Below are positions 36,421 through 45,311 of a DNA stretch of 64,000 nucleotides, piece by piece. The notes under the pieces were generated by a model, which searched no databases, was not told the DNA's origin, and worked only from the letters and a program-made list of their open reading frames with translations. Origin of the DNA: Martinezella calliandrae (lineage in GTDB: Bacteria; Pseudomonadota; Alphaproteobacteria; Rhizobiales; Rhizobiaceae). The stretch is from NCBI RefSeq assembly GCF_030272695.1, contig NZ_JARFYN010000020.1:1-64000 (forward strand), written 5' to 3'. The number at the start of each line of letters is the position of its first letter. Positions within the stretch are counted from its first letter, which is position 1. A program made the translations under genes and the position numbers.

Positions 36421-37599
36421 TCAACCGTCCGAACCATCCCGGATCCGCAGTTGCAGTTCCGGCTCCTGGGCGTGCTGTTCCTCGGTCAATTCCGCCTCAC
36501 GTATCCATTCACGCCAGATGGCGACGATGATGGCCATAAGCACGGGACCGATGAACAGGCCGAGGAAACCCATGGTCTTGACGCCGCCGACGAGCCCGAA
36601 AAAAGTTGGCAGGAAGGGCAGCTTGATCGGACCGCCAACGAGCTTCGGCCGCAGTGTTTTGTCGACGACGAAAAGCTCGACCGTGCCCCAAATAAACAGC
36701 CCAATACCGGCCCAAAGCGAGCCGCTGGCAATCAGATAGATCGAGACCAGCGACATGGACAGCGGCGCGCCGCCAGGCACCAGCGCCATGACCCCGGTCA
36801 GAACACCGAGGGTAATCGCCGAAGGCGCCCCCGCAATCCAATAGGCAACGCCAAGCACGACGCCTTCGCCGATCGCGATCAGCGTCATACCCATGACCGT
36901 GGAACTGATCGTCGCCGGGATGACGCGGGAGATGCGCTCCCAACGATTCGGCAGGATACGTTCACCCAAGAGATCGACCTGACGGACGAATTTCGCCCCA
37001 TCGCGGTAGATGAAGAACAGGGCGATCAGCATGAACAGCAAAGTCAGCACGACATGGAAGGCACCGCCGCCAGCGGCGAGCACTGCTCGGTAGATATTGC
37101 CGATGTGGGCGCCGCTGACGAGCTGTGCCAATTCTCCGATGGAACCGGGACTGCCGACATATTGCGTCCATTGATCGCCAAGCCACGAGCCGACGATCGG
37201 CAGTGCCAGAATCCACTGCGGCGGCGGCGCGCCATCGCGATTGACATGCACCGCCCAGGTAAACCATTCGCGGACTTCACCAACCATATAGATGGCCGAG
37301 AGCACGATCGGCAGCACCAGGAAGGTGACAATGAAGGCGATGGCGATGGTCGCCGCAAGCGTCGTGTTGCCGTTGGTGCGGCGTACGAGGTCACTGAAAA
37401 GCGGCCAGGTGGCGAAGCCGATCACCGCGGCGGCCAGCACCGGGACGAGAAAACCGTAGAAGAAATAGATGCCAGCGGCCGCAATCAGGATCAGCAGCCA
37501 ACGCGCCGCCGAAATCGACGGAATAAGGGCTATGCGCGCGGGTGCGCTCGGTCCCAGCCAGCGCGGTTCCCTCGGCTTATGACGTTCAAATACACCCAC
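36421..37599 (-). CDS. AI-2E family (UPF0118) membrane transporter
   Basis: A 392-residue inner-membrane protein with about eight transmembrane helices. The conserved FIYRDGAKFVRQVDLLGERI and the C-terminal FLPTFFGLVGGVKTMGFLGL are family marks. Members export small molecules (autoinducer-2 in E. coli TqsA, Na+ in others); the substrate here is unknown. GTG start at 37599. Confidence 0.88.
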   Translation of the reverse strand: MGVFERHKPREPRWLGPSAPARIALIPSISAARWLLILIAAAGIYFFYGFLVPVLAAAVIGFATWPLFSDLVRRTNGNTTLAATIAIAFIVTFLVLPIVLSAIYMVGEVREWFTWAVHVNRDGAPPPQWILALPIVGSWLGDQWTQYVGSPGSIGELAQLVSGAHIGNIYRAVLAAGGGAFHVVLTLLFMLIALFFIYRDGAKFVRQVDLLGERILPNRWERISRVIPATISSTVMGMTLIAIGEGVVLGVAYWIAGAPSAITLGVLTGVMALVPGGAPLSMSLVSIYLIASGSLWAGIGLFIWGTVELFVVDKTLRPKLVGGPIKLPFLPTFFGLVGGVKTMGFLGLFIGPVLMAIIVAIWREWIREAELTEEQHAQEPELQLRIRDGSDG

Positions 37600-37738
37600 C
37601 GGACTTGCTTCACTCTTTTTATTAGATCAACCGGTTATGGGGTATGATCTAGGCTGTTTCAAGGGCCAGCACCCGAAAGCCTATATAATCCGTTGCCATG
37701 ACAGCCGGACGACTACCGACGCGAGAATAGGCCGCTGA

Positions 37739-38872
37739 TCATTGAGGGCGACGGATCACCTTGAAGGCAAAAAACTGCGTCTTCTGCGTCGGATTGAAAT
37801 TGTTGTCGGCGACGAAGATCAGTACATCCGTGCCATCCTTCGCCTTGCCGAAGGTGACACCCTCGATATTGTCGGGTCTAAGGCCAAGCGCTCGCAAATC
37901 CATCACCTCACTCTTGCGCACCGGCACGATGCGCTGATCGGTCTTTGCCAGGGAAGGAATGTTGGAAACATCGGTTGCACCCTCGAGATCGAACATGTTT
38001 ATGACGACCGAATTGCCGACATCCTGCGCATAGCCACGTTCGATCGACAGTGCGTGCCGGTCGTCCAGCGCCAGGATTTCCGCCATGCCGAAATCACTCC
38101 AGCCGCCGGGTTTGGCGGCCGCCTGCGGGATTGGCGAGACCGGATAGACATATTGCGCCTTTTGCTCGCCTGTCGCCACGTCATAGCGGATGAGGCGGGC
38201 AAGCGCGCCATTGGTCAGCGTCGTCATCGGTCCGTCCTGATAAAGCGCGGATTCCATGCCAACGAGAAGATCGCCACCCAAGAGAAACGTCAGGCTTTCG
38301 AAGGCAAGGTTGTCGCGGATGCCTGTGCTCTTGTCGACTGTCGGCGCAAAGCCCGCCGGCAGCGGCAGTTCGCGCACGAAGCTGCCGTCGCGATTGGCGA
38401 CCCGGACGAAAGGCGGCAAAAGTGCCTTGCCGTCGCCTTCGCTGCTCCAATAGATGCCGTCCTTACCAATGCGGATCGACTCCGAATCAACCGTGCGGAT
38501 AGCGAAAGGCTCGCCGTTCTTGTCCTTCAGCGTCACGTGATCGAGAACGGTCACACCCTTGAGGCCTTCGGCGCTGACATCGATGTCGAGATCGTAGAAG
38601 CGCGCCTTCGCTTTTTCCGAGCGGTCGTCGCTGATGGAGATGTAGTGGCCTGTCGAAGGATCGAAGTCGATGCCTGAGAGACCACCGACTTCAACGCCGT
38701 TTTCCATGAAACCTGTCGGAATGTCATATTCGCCAAGATAGGAGAGGCTGATGCCCGCCTTGCAGTCGCCGAAGGGGCAGGCAACGTCGATCACCGTGCC
38801 GATATCTGTGGCACGGGCAGCCGAGTCGACGAGAAGAGCGGTGGCGGCAGTCATCAAAAACAGCTTCAACAT
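37739..38872 (-). CDS. secreted esterase-like/phytase-like beta-propeller protein
   Basis: A 377-residue protein with a signal peptide (about 1-21) and the esterase-like activity of phytase domain (about 50-370). Propeller blocks include GGLSGIDFDPSTGHYISISD, DSESIRIGKDGIYWSSEGDG, AFESLTFLLGGDLLVGMESA and DNIEGVTFGKAKDGTDVLIF. It is likely periplasmic. Members are described by domain and few have a measured substrate. It is not near phosphate genes. Confidence 0.88.
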   Translation of the reverse strand: MLKLFLMTAATALLVDSAARATDIGTVIDVACPFGDCKAGISLSYLGEYDIPTGFMENGVEVGGLSGIDFDPSTGHYISISDDRSEKAKARFYDLDIDVSAEGLKGVTVLDHVTLKDKNGEPFAIRTVDSESIRIGKDGIYWSSEGDGKALLPPFVRVANRDGSFVRELPLPAGFAPTVDKSTGIRDNLAFESLTFLLGGDLLVGMESALYQDGPMTTLTNGALARLIRYDVATGEQKAQYVYPVSPIPQAAAKPGGWSDFGMAEILALDDRHALSIERGYAQDVGNSVVINMFDLEGATDVSNIPSLAKTDQRIVPVRKSEVMDLRALGLRPDNIEGVTFGKAKDGTDVLIFVADNNFNPTQKTQFFAFKVIRRPQ

Positions 38873-39463
38873 GGCGATGTCGTCACATCCGGGTTAACGA
38901 GTTGGCGGGCTCACGAATTGGGCGGTTCGCAGAGATGGCGCATCTATGCATCCGCCCGTGACGCTTTCGTTACGGGTATCGATCAATTCGATAAAAATAT
39001 CGCCTAGTGGTTCAATAATCCTCCCCGCGAATAATGCGGCTTCAAAAATAGAATTTTCTCGGCAAGATGCTCGAGGAAATTTTGATGTAGAACAGTCGAT
39101 GATATTCAGCGTCTCGGTAAAGTAAAATTCGTGGTAGCAAAGAAATTTCAAATATTGTGGGTTGAACCCACGAGCAGTACTGTCGGGGCTTGCCGACAGG
39201 GACCAGTCCTTCACGCTGACCCTTACACGAGCCGATCACTTTACGCATGGGGGCGGGCCGGATCCGAGAGAGAATCCAAAGCGCACCGCGATACCGCGGG
39301 ACCTCGATGTTCCGGGTTTACACATCGACACGCTCAAGGTGAAGAGTCGGAACTTTCATTGAGGTTAGGCTCTCCACTCAGCCTCAGACTGGGAGGCTTC
39401 GACCGGCCTTGTCGAGTCGGAGCGGGAGTTTACAGAGACTGACCGCCGGTCGTTGCCGCAGGG
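38873..39463. other. long gene-less stretch at the edge of an accessory patch
   Basis: About 590 bp. It contains a perfect hairpin CTGTCGG/CCGACAG near 39180-39199 and short open frames (one 66 codons, 39162-39362), none with a recognisable product. Composition changes here from the core on the left to the accessory genes on the right. I see no tRNA or repeat signature. Confidence 0.5.
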
Positions 39464-40023
39464 TTACTGATTGGCATCGAACGCCGCGCCAAGATCACTG
39501 CTAGCGTCAGTAGTTGCGGCGGCCGGCTCATTCTGCTGCTGAGCCGTGCTTGGCTGCTGCGCAGGTAGGTTAGGTTGCCGCGGAGCCGCGGGCACGCTTG
39601 GCGCTGTAGTCGCCAGCGAGATCATGCAGAAGCCATTCGGTCGCGAAATCTGCCTGTTGTCCACGAAGAGACCTGCGTTCCAGCTATCAAACTGGCCAGA
39701 TTGCAAGCTGACGCGCTCAGGCGATCCGGGTGCGACCGATATAACGTAGCGGGGATCGGGGCCATAGTGTAGTTCCGGCCACCGTTCGGCGACTTCGAGA
39801 TGTACCAATACGGCTGACCACCGCTCAAATGGCGGATTTCGTCATTGTCCTTGTAGAAGGCAATTTCGACTGCTCTGGCATTTCCAGGCTCAACGGCCAG
39901 ATTATAACCGATCGATGCGCCATTCTTCTTTGATACGAAACCACAGACTATTGCGCCTTCGGCGTGAGCGATACTGACGCCACCCGCCACTACGACGGCA
40001 GCAACGAGCAAGGTCCTGATCAA
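39464..40023 (-). pseudogene. frameshifted secreted protein of unknown function
   Basis: Two overlapping minus-strand frames make one protein. The first starts MIRTLLVAAVVVAGGVSIAHA, a signal peptide, and runs to PYWYISKSPNGGRNYT. After a one-base shift at about 39766 the other frame continues YGPDPRYVISVAPGSPERVS and ends in an Ala/Pro/Gln-rich tail. The join is seamless at protein level, so a single-base loss or sequencing error is likely. No domain is recognised. It follows the ClpP-like gene by 22 bp on the same strand. Confidence 0.65.
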
Positions 40024-40045
40024 TTCAAAGCTCCTTTCTTAGTTG

Positions 40046-40477
40046 TTAGGGCTCCGAGCCCTGGAACGGGACGAGAATTGTATTTTCCCAACTTCTTAAA
40101 TCGCTGGCATCAAGCCGCGCGCCATCGCGCGACCCGGTCAGCAACAGTTTGGCAAGCACAGCGCTTGGCGTGCCGGCTTCCTTCATGACGCGCGCAAGTT
40201 CGACTGACGCGGCCATGGTGGCAGTGGTTTCTGTTCCGTCGATTGCCAGCGTATGAACGTACAAGGCACCAGAAGGAATGTGCTGACCACCCCTTGTGCC
40301 GCCGACCTCCACCACACGTTTGGTGGCGGCTGCGAACATGACCACGCAGGCCGATGCACAGACCGACCCAGCGCGAACCACTATCGTCGTGGGAATGCCT
40401 TTGGCCTGGGCAGAGAACATTCCCGCAGCGATCTGCCGCGCGGCATAGACGTTGCCTCCAGGTGTATCGACAAACAA
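40046..40477 (-). CDS. ClpP-like periplasmic protease, N-terminally truncated
   Basis: A 143-residue fragment of the ClpP/crotonase-type family in the COG3904 periplasmic group. Seen: FVDTPGGNVYAARQIAAGMF, the nucleophile region GSVCASACVVMFAAA, and YVHTLAIDGTETTATMAASV around the His. The open frame continues upstream to a TAG near 40564 with no ATG, GTG or TTG, so the signal peptide and the first strands are missing. The upstream part coincides with the promoter of the toxin-antitoxin pair. TTG 40477 is the only start in the frame; it is probably a truncated or dead gene. Confidence 0.6.
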   Translation of the reverse strand: MFVDTPGGNVYAARQIAAGMFSAQAKGIPTTIVVRAGSVCASACVVMFAAATKRVVEVGGTRGGQHIPSGALYVHTLAIDGTETTATMAASVELARVMKEAGTPSAVLAKLLLTGSRDGARLDASDLRSWENTILVPFQGSEP

Positions 40478-40518
40478 GATGACGCCACTCCCATTGAAAA
40501 TCGCTGGCTCAGAAGGTA

Positions 40519-40541
40519 TATAGGAATGGTGTATTTCTATA
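40519..40541. promoter_or_regulatory. inverted repeat operator of the toxin-antitoxin module
   Basis: TATAGGAAT and ATTTCTATA (one mismatch) are separated by 5 bp and lie directly before the GGAG ribosome binding site (40542-40545) and six bases further the antitoxin ATG. This is the expected site for ribbon-helix-helix autoregulation by antitoxin or toxin-antitoxin complex. Confidence 0.6.
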
Positions 40542-40551
40542 GGAGTCTGCG

Positions 40552-40908
40552 ATGTCCTCTACAGTTTCGGCGAATGTCGATGGCAGAACGGCCGTGAAAT
40601 TGAAGGCGGTGGCCTCGATGGAAAACAGGTCCATATCGAATGCGGTTTCCAGCGCAATCACAGTATTCGTTGGGCTACCCAAGGGTGTCCGTGATTTCCT
40701 ACTCGAGTTAAACGCACAGAACGACCAGGACACTATCAACAGGCTTGGCCGTGAAATGATGGCAGCGGCGGCGCGAGTTCGCCTTGAGAAGGCAACCACC
40801 GACCTAGCATCCGAGCACCGCTTCGGCGGGCCAGAAGAAGTGTCCCGCGAGATCGACATGTTGGAAGAAGCGACGGCCCTCGCACGTGCCGCAGCGCACC
40901 GGAAGTAA
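40552..40908 (+). CDS. RHH antitoxin
   Basis: A 118-residue protein with an N-terminal ribbon-helix-helix (about 3-50: SSTVSANVDGRTAVKLKAVA then RSISNAVSSAI) and a C-terminal region rich in Ala, Glu and Arg that probably wraps the toxin. The gene precedes a PIN toxin by three bases between stop and start. AGGAG is six bases upstream of ATG 40552. This is a type II module of the VapBC-like type. Confidence 0.8.
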   Translation: MSSTVSANVDGRTAVKLKAVASMENRSISNAVSSAITVFVGLPKGVRDFLLELNAQNDQDTINRLGREMMAAAARVRLEKATTDLASEHRFGGPEEVSREIDMLEEATALARAAAHRK

Positions 40909-40911
40909 GAC

Positions 40912-41529
40912 ATGGATCGTCCTGTCCGAGTGCTGCTCGATGTCAACGTCTTCGTCGGCAACATAATGGCGCACGACCGTGGTCATAAAGGGACTGCAAC
41001 CCAAACTCTGGTGTCGATGGTTAGCAGCCAAAAATGGGGCATAGATGACAGAGCTCAGCTAGTCATCTCGTTCGAGATGATCGAAACCCTCGAGACGGTT
41101 CTCCGTCGGCTGCAGTTCACGGAAGACCGAATTAAGGCGTATACCAGCTCCATTATCGACATCATGAAATATGGGCCAGATTCGCTCGATCCCTATCTTA
41201 TTTTGGGCGGAGAAGAGCGCTTCGCCATGTCTGACGCAGAGGATGCAGGCGTGCTAGCTACGGCCTTTGGCGCCAAAGCCGACATTCTTGTTACGGACAA
41301 TTTGAGGGATTTTGCGACCAAGGACGTTTCTGTCGTAGACACGCAAGTGGTGAACACTACTCATTCGGGCCAGCGAACCCTTCAGGCTTTAAGATATGAG
41401 ATCGGCAGTGCGGATCTCATTGTCGCGCACCCGTTCGATGTAATGCAATGGATGCGCTCGGGCTATGATTTTACGCCGGCCACCCTCTGGAACTCCATTC
41501 ACCAGCCCGGCAATGAACCTGGCCTATGA
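40912..41529 (+). CDS. PIN-domain toxin
   Basis: A 205-residue putative ribonuclease. PIN acidic residues are seen in RVLLDVNVFVG, FEMIETLETVLRRL, DAEDAGVLATAFGAKADILV with TDN. Length exceeds that of a typical VapC (about 130), with a C-terminal extension of about 65 residues. Toxins of this family cleave tRNA or mRNA when the antitoxin is degraded. It is read with the RHH gene. Confidence 0.85.
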   Translation: MDRPVRVLLDVNVFVGNIMAHDRGHKGTATQTLVSMVSSQKWGIDDRAQLVISFEMIETLETVLRRLQFTEDRIKAYTSSIIDIMKYGPDSLDPYLILGGEERFAMSDAEDAGVLATAFGAKADILVTDNLRDFATKDVSVVDTQVVNTTHSGQRTLQALRYEIGSADLIVAHPFDVMQWMRSGYDFTPATLWNSIHQPGNEPGL

Positions 41530-41747
41530 TTGTGGGCAGCGTTCTTACTCTTGCAGTTCTGGTGGCACTTGCTACGTAACCTCCGATCAAACTGCTCCAG
41601 CGCCGTGAGCGTACCGGCACGATAGTACCTGCACGACAAGGCAAACCGCCAGGCAGTGGAAAGCTATCCGCCTATCGGGATTTCCTGGTCGCGCAGCGGG
41701 CTTACCAAATCACGACGAGCGCCACGGCGAACAATCAAGCTTACTAG
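41526..41747 (+). pseudogene. small membrane-protein-like ORF interrupted by TAA
   Basis: ATG 41526 overlaps the PIN gene stop (ATGA). The frame gives MIVGSVLTLAVLVALAT, a transmembrane segment, then TAA at 41577-41579. In the same frame coding resumes as PPIKLLQRRERTGTIVPARQ and ends SATANNQAY at 41747. Without the stop it would be a 73-residue single-pass protein with a basic cytoplasmic tail. No family recognised; I cannot exclude chance. Confidence 0.35.
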
Positions 41748-42011
41748 CGCATCCCGCGACAGACGAACAGGTAACATCGGACTTCGCATCGGCACCTTAC
41801 TCTTCGGCTGTACTTGGGCGCGATCGACCTCGCGAGATTCCCCCTAGTCGGATACTCGCCGTCACTGGCAGCAGAAGATCTCGGCTCGTCTTTCAATAAA
41901 TCCCAGGCACGTCGAAGGTACCTGGGATTGTGTTTTATGTAGTTGGCCAGTTTTGCCTTTAAGAATGGCCAGTTTCAGCGGTATTTGGCCAGGACCAGCT
42001 TGGGTTTCTCA
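41748..42011. other. gene-less stretch before parE
   Basis: About 260 bp plus the small broken ORF to its left give nearly 480 bp without an intact gene. An inverted repeat CCAGGCACGTCGAAGGTACCTGG lies near 41903-41930 in part, but no T-tract terminator is obvious. Nothing else found. Confidence 0.4.
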
Positions 42012-44075
42012 TCAGATATCCAGGTTCTCTGCAAATGCCGCGCGCTCCTGAATGAACCGGAAACGCGCATCGGCCTTGGTGCCCATGAGATTGTCGACGG
42101 CTTCACGCGTGCCCTCGAAATCCACTTCGTCGATCTCGACGCGCAGCAGCGTGCGTCTTTTCGGATCCATCGTCGTTTCCTTGAGCTGGGCGGGAAGCAT
42201 TTCGCCAAGGCCCTTGAAGCGGCTGATCTCGATTTTGCCTTTGCCCTTGAACTCGGTCTCCATCAGCTCCAGCCGATGGGCGTCGTCGCGGGCGTAGATG
42301 GATTTAGACCCCTGCGTGATCTTGTAGAGCGGCGGCACTGCCAGAAAGAGATGGCCGCCGCGGATCAGCTCAGGCATTTCCTGATAGAAGAATGTGATCA
42401 GCAGCGAGGCGATATGGGCACCGTCGACGTCAGCATCGGTCATGACGACAACGCGCTGATAACGAAGATCCTCTTCGCGATATTTCGAGCGCGTGCCGCA
42501 ACCGAGCGCCTGGATGAGATCGGCGATCTGCTGGTTGGCGGACAGCTTTTCGCGCCCGGCGCTGGCCACGTTGAGGATCTTGCCCCGTAGCGGCAGAATC
42601 GCCTGGTTGGTGCGGTTGCGCGCCTGCTTGGCCGAGCCACCGGCCGAGTCACCTTCGACCAGGAAGAGTTCGGCGCCCTCGGCGATATTTTGCGAGCAAT
42701 CGGCAAGCTTGCCCGGCAGGCGCAGCTTGCGCACAGCCGTCTTGCGATTGACTTCTTTTTCCTTGCGGCGGCGCAGGCGTTCCTCGGAGCGCTCGATCAC
42801 CCAATCCAGCAGCTTTTCAGCCTCGGCCGGATTGTCGGTGAGATAATGATCGAAAGGATCGCGCAGCGCGTTTTCGACGATACGCTGCGCCTCGACCGTC
42901 GCAAGCCTATCCTTGGTCTGGCCGACGAATTCCGGTTCCCGAATGAAGATGGAAAGCATGCCGACGCCTGAAATCATCACGTCGTCGGTGGTAATGCCGG
43001 CCGCACGCTTGTTCTGCGTCATCTCCGCATAGTTCTTCAGCCCCTTAGTCAGCGCGATGCGCAGGCCTGCCTCGTGCGTGCCGCCTTCCGGGGTGGGGAT
43101 GGTGTTGCAATAGGAATGGATCTGCGGATCGCCGCCATACCAGGTGATCGCCCATTCCAGCGAGCCATGGCCGCTGGCCTTCTCCGACTTGCCGGCGAAG
43201 ATCTCGCGCGTGACGGTGAACTCGTTGCCCATCGTCGCCTTGAGGTAATCCTTCAGGCCACCGGGGAAATGGAAGACGGCCCTTTCGGGAAATTCGGCGC
43301 CCGCCGGCACCAATTCGGGATCGCAGCTCCAGCGTATTTCGACGCCGCCGAACAGATAGGCTTTGGAGCGCGCCATCCGGAAAACACGGGCCGGATCGAA
43401 TTTGGCATGCTCGCCAAAGATCTGCGGATCGGGATGAAAGCGGGTGCGGGTGCCGCGGCGGTTATGGACATCGCCGAGTTCCTCCAGACCGCCCTGCGGG
43501 ATGCCGCGAGAGAAGCGCTGGCGATAGAGCTTGCGATTGCGCGCCACCTCGACTTCGAGATCGTCAGACAGCGCATTGACGACGGAAACGCCGACGCCGT
43601 GCAAGCCGCCGGAGGTCTCATAAGCCTTGCCGTCGAATTTACCACCGGCATGCAACTTCGTCATGATGACTTCGAGCGTCGATTTGCCCGGCACCTGCGG
43701 ATGGTTTTCAACCGGGATGCCGCGGCCGTTGTCGGTGACGGTCAGATAACCCTTCTGGTCAAGATAGACTTCGATGAAATCGGCATGGCCGGCGACGGCC
43801 TCGTCCATGGAATTGTCGATGACTTCGGCGAAGAGATGATGCAACGCCTTCTCGTCCGTGCCGCCAATATACATGCCGGGGCGCATGCGCACCGGCTCCA
43901 GTCCTTCGAGGACGCGGATTGAATTGGCGCCGTATTCGTCTGCGGCCGAGGTTGTCGGCGCCGTACGTGGAGGCGAGGCGGCCCCGGGCTTTTCAGCCTT
44001 GACGGCCGGCTTGTCCGCCGCTTCCGGTTTCGGCGAAAGGGGCAGTGCGGAAAAGAGATCGTTGCTGTTATCCAT
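42012..44075 (-). CDS. parE: DNA topoisomerase IV subunit B
   Basis: A 687-residue type II topoisomerase ATPase subunit that decatenates daughter chromosomes with ParC. The GHKL ATPase domain has EVIDNSMDEAVAGHAD and DNGRGIPV; the transducer and TOPRIM domains follow, with EGDSAGGSAKQARNRTNQAI and the acidic DADVDGAHI, and the C terminus LKETTMDPKRRTLLRVEI. The Ala/Lys/Glu-rich N-terminal 45 residues are an extension. I prefer the ATG at 44075 (MDNSNDLFSALPL) over 44108. ParC is not here. GyrB is the alternative, but the sequence features TIWPTA-type residues fit ParE better. Confidence 0.9.
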   Translation of the reverse strand: MDNSNDLFSALPLSPKPEAADKPAVKAEKPGAASPPRTAPTTSAADEYGANSIRVLEGLEPVRMRPGMYIGGTDEKALHHLFAEVIDNSMDEAVAGHADFIEVYLDQKGYLTVTDNGRGIPVENHPQVPGKSTLEVIMTKLHAGGKFDGKAYETSGGLHGVGVSVVNALSDDLEVEVARNRKLYRQRFSRGIPQGGLEELGDVHNRRGTRTRFHPDPQIFGEHAKFDPARVFRMARSKAYLFGGVEIRWSCDPELVPAGAEFPERAVFHFPGGLKDYLKATMGNEFTVTREIFAGKSEKASGHGSLEWAITWYGGDPQIHSYCNTIPTPEGGTHEAGLRIALTKGLKNYAEMTQNKRAAGITTDDVMISGVGMLSIFIREPEFVGQTKDRLATVEAQRIVENALRDPFDHYLTDNPAEAEKLLDWVIERSEERLRRRKEKEVNRKTAVRKLRLPGKLADCSQNIAEGAELFLVEGDSAGGSAKQARNRTNQAILPLRGKILNVASAGREKLSANQQIADLIQALGCGTRSKYREEDLRYQRVVVMTDADVDGAHIASLLITFFYQEMPELIRGGHLFLAVPPLYKITQGSKSIYARDDAHRLELMETEFKGKGKIEISRFKGLGEMLPAQLKETTMDPKRRTLLRVEIDEVDFEGTREAVDNLMGTKADARFRFIQERAAFAENLDI

Positions 44076-44275
44076 GGAACTGTTCAGATTTGTCCTTGAC
44101 GGGGTCATACCCCAAAATCACCGCATTTGCCGTCAGTTTCGCGAATCACCGTGATTCTGCCAGAAACAATGCGCGAGCGCGATGGCGCCCCTGTGACGGG
44201 GCAAATTCGGAAAAAAGATTTGCGTTGCCGGGCTGCGAATGGCAAGCCCGTGGGCCTAGCGAGGGAAGTGTCCGC

Positions 44276-45172
44276 ATGCGAATGTCCACAACTCATTTGT
44301 CGATTTTAGCCGCAATTGCGGCGTTTTTGCCATTGGCGGTCGCCACGGGCGCCGCCGCCGAAGTGCTAAAGCCCTTCAAAGATGATCTTTTTTCCAATCA
44401 AACGGTCCTCGAAAGCCATGACAATGGCGCATTCCAGACGATTGACTACCAGGAAATGCGAGATATAAACGGCCGCGACGAGGTGCCGGAGCGGCGCGTC
44501 AAGCCGGCCTATGTCGCAACCGGCGTCAGTTGGAAAGCGCAACAGGACGAGACCTTGCCGCTCGGCGAGCGCAAGCTCGACGTCACCCGCATCGGCCCTC
44601 TATCCGAGCAGGCTTTTACGGTGATCTTCATCCACGGCCGCGGCGGCGACCGCAGGCTGGGGTCGAACGACTATGCGTTCGGCGGCAACTTCAACCGGCT
44701 GAAAAACCTCGCTTACAACAATGGCGGCACCTACTATGCCCCAAGCGTAAAAAGCTTCGATAGCGACGGCGTCGCCGATATCGCGGCCCTGATCCGCTAT
44801 TCTTACGAGCAATCCGGCGGCAGACCAGTCATCCTCACTTGTGCCTCGATGGGTAGCTTCATCTGCTGGGGCATCACCCGCGACGCCGAAAGCGTCAAGC
44901 GCCTGAAGGGAATGGCGATTTTAAGCGGGGTGACCGATCCGGATTTCGTCAACAGCCCTTTCTACAAGGCGAAACTGCCGATCTGGTTCACCCATGGCAG
45001 CAGGGATCCCGTCTACGCCGCCACCAATCAGGAAGCTCTGTTTGAAAGGCTTTACAAGGCGAATTACCCGACGCGGTTCACGCTGTTTGCCACCGGCAAC
45101 CATGGCACGCCGGTTCGCATGACCGACTGGCGGAAAGTGCTGAATTGGATCATTGATCCACAGCCGTCATAA
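44276..45172 (+). CDS. secreted alpha/beta hydrolase
   Basis: A 298-residue protein with a signal peptide (about 1-26, ending AAAE). Features of a serine hydrolase: FIHGRGGDRRLGSNDYAFGG with the oxyanion HGRGGD, nucleophile in LTCASMGSFICWG (ASMGS as the elbow), WFTHGSRDPVYA for the acid and TGNHGTPVR for the His. Substrate unknown. Start chosen at ATG 44276 following GAGGGAAG. Confidence 0.82.
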   Translation: MRMSTTHLSILAAIAAFLPLAVATGAAAEVLKPFKDDLFSNQTVLESHDNGAFQTIDYQEMRDINGRDEVPERRVKPAYVATGVSWKAQQDETLPLGERKLDVTRIGPLSEQAFTVIFIHGRGGDRRLGSNDYAFGGNFNRLKNLAYNNGGTYYAPSVKSFDSDGVADIAALIRYSYEQSGGRPVILTCASMGSFICWGITRDAESVKRLKGMAILSGVTDPDFVNSPFYKAKLPIWFTHGSRDPVYAATNQEALFERLYKANYPTRFTLFATGNHGTPVRMTDWRKVLNWIIDPQPS

Positions 45173-45311
45173 CTCTCTTCGAAAAAATTTCGAATTATTT
45201 TCGGAAAAGCGATTTTTCAAACGATTTGAACTCCTTCCGGCCGCTTTCGACAACTTTTCTTTCCGCCCTAGTTTTGTTAGTGCGGCACAGAGGTGACGGG
45301 GGAAACGCGGA

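Noticed and set aside
36451..37647. 398-codon plus-strand frame opposite the AI-2E permease
   Set aside because: The composition is that of a shadow of a membrane protein (rich in Asp, Arg, Gln, His) and no family match is visible.
39131..39442. 103-codon plus-strand open frame in the gene-less stretch
   Set aside because: GTG start without a ribosome site, no motif, and an amino-acid mix like non-coding GC-rich DNA.
45179..45193. TCGAAA/TTTCGA hairpin upstream of tpiA
   Set aside because: Purely A/T-rich short stem without a T-run; could be chance in an AT-rich promoter region.
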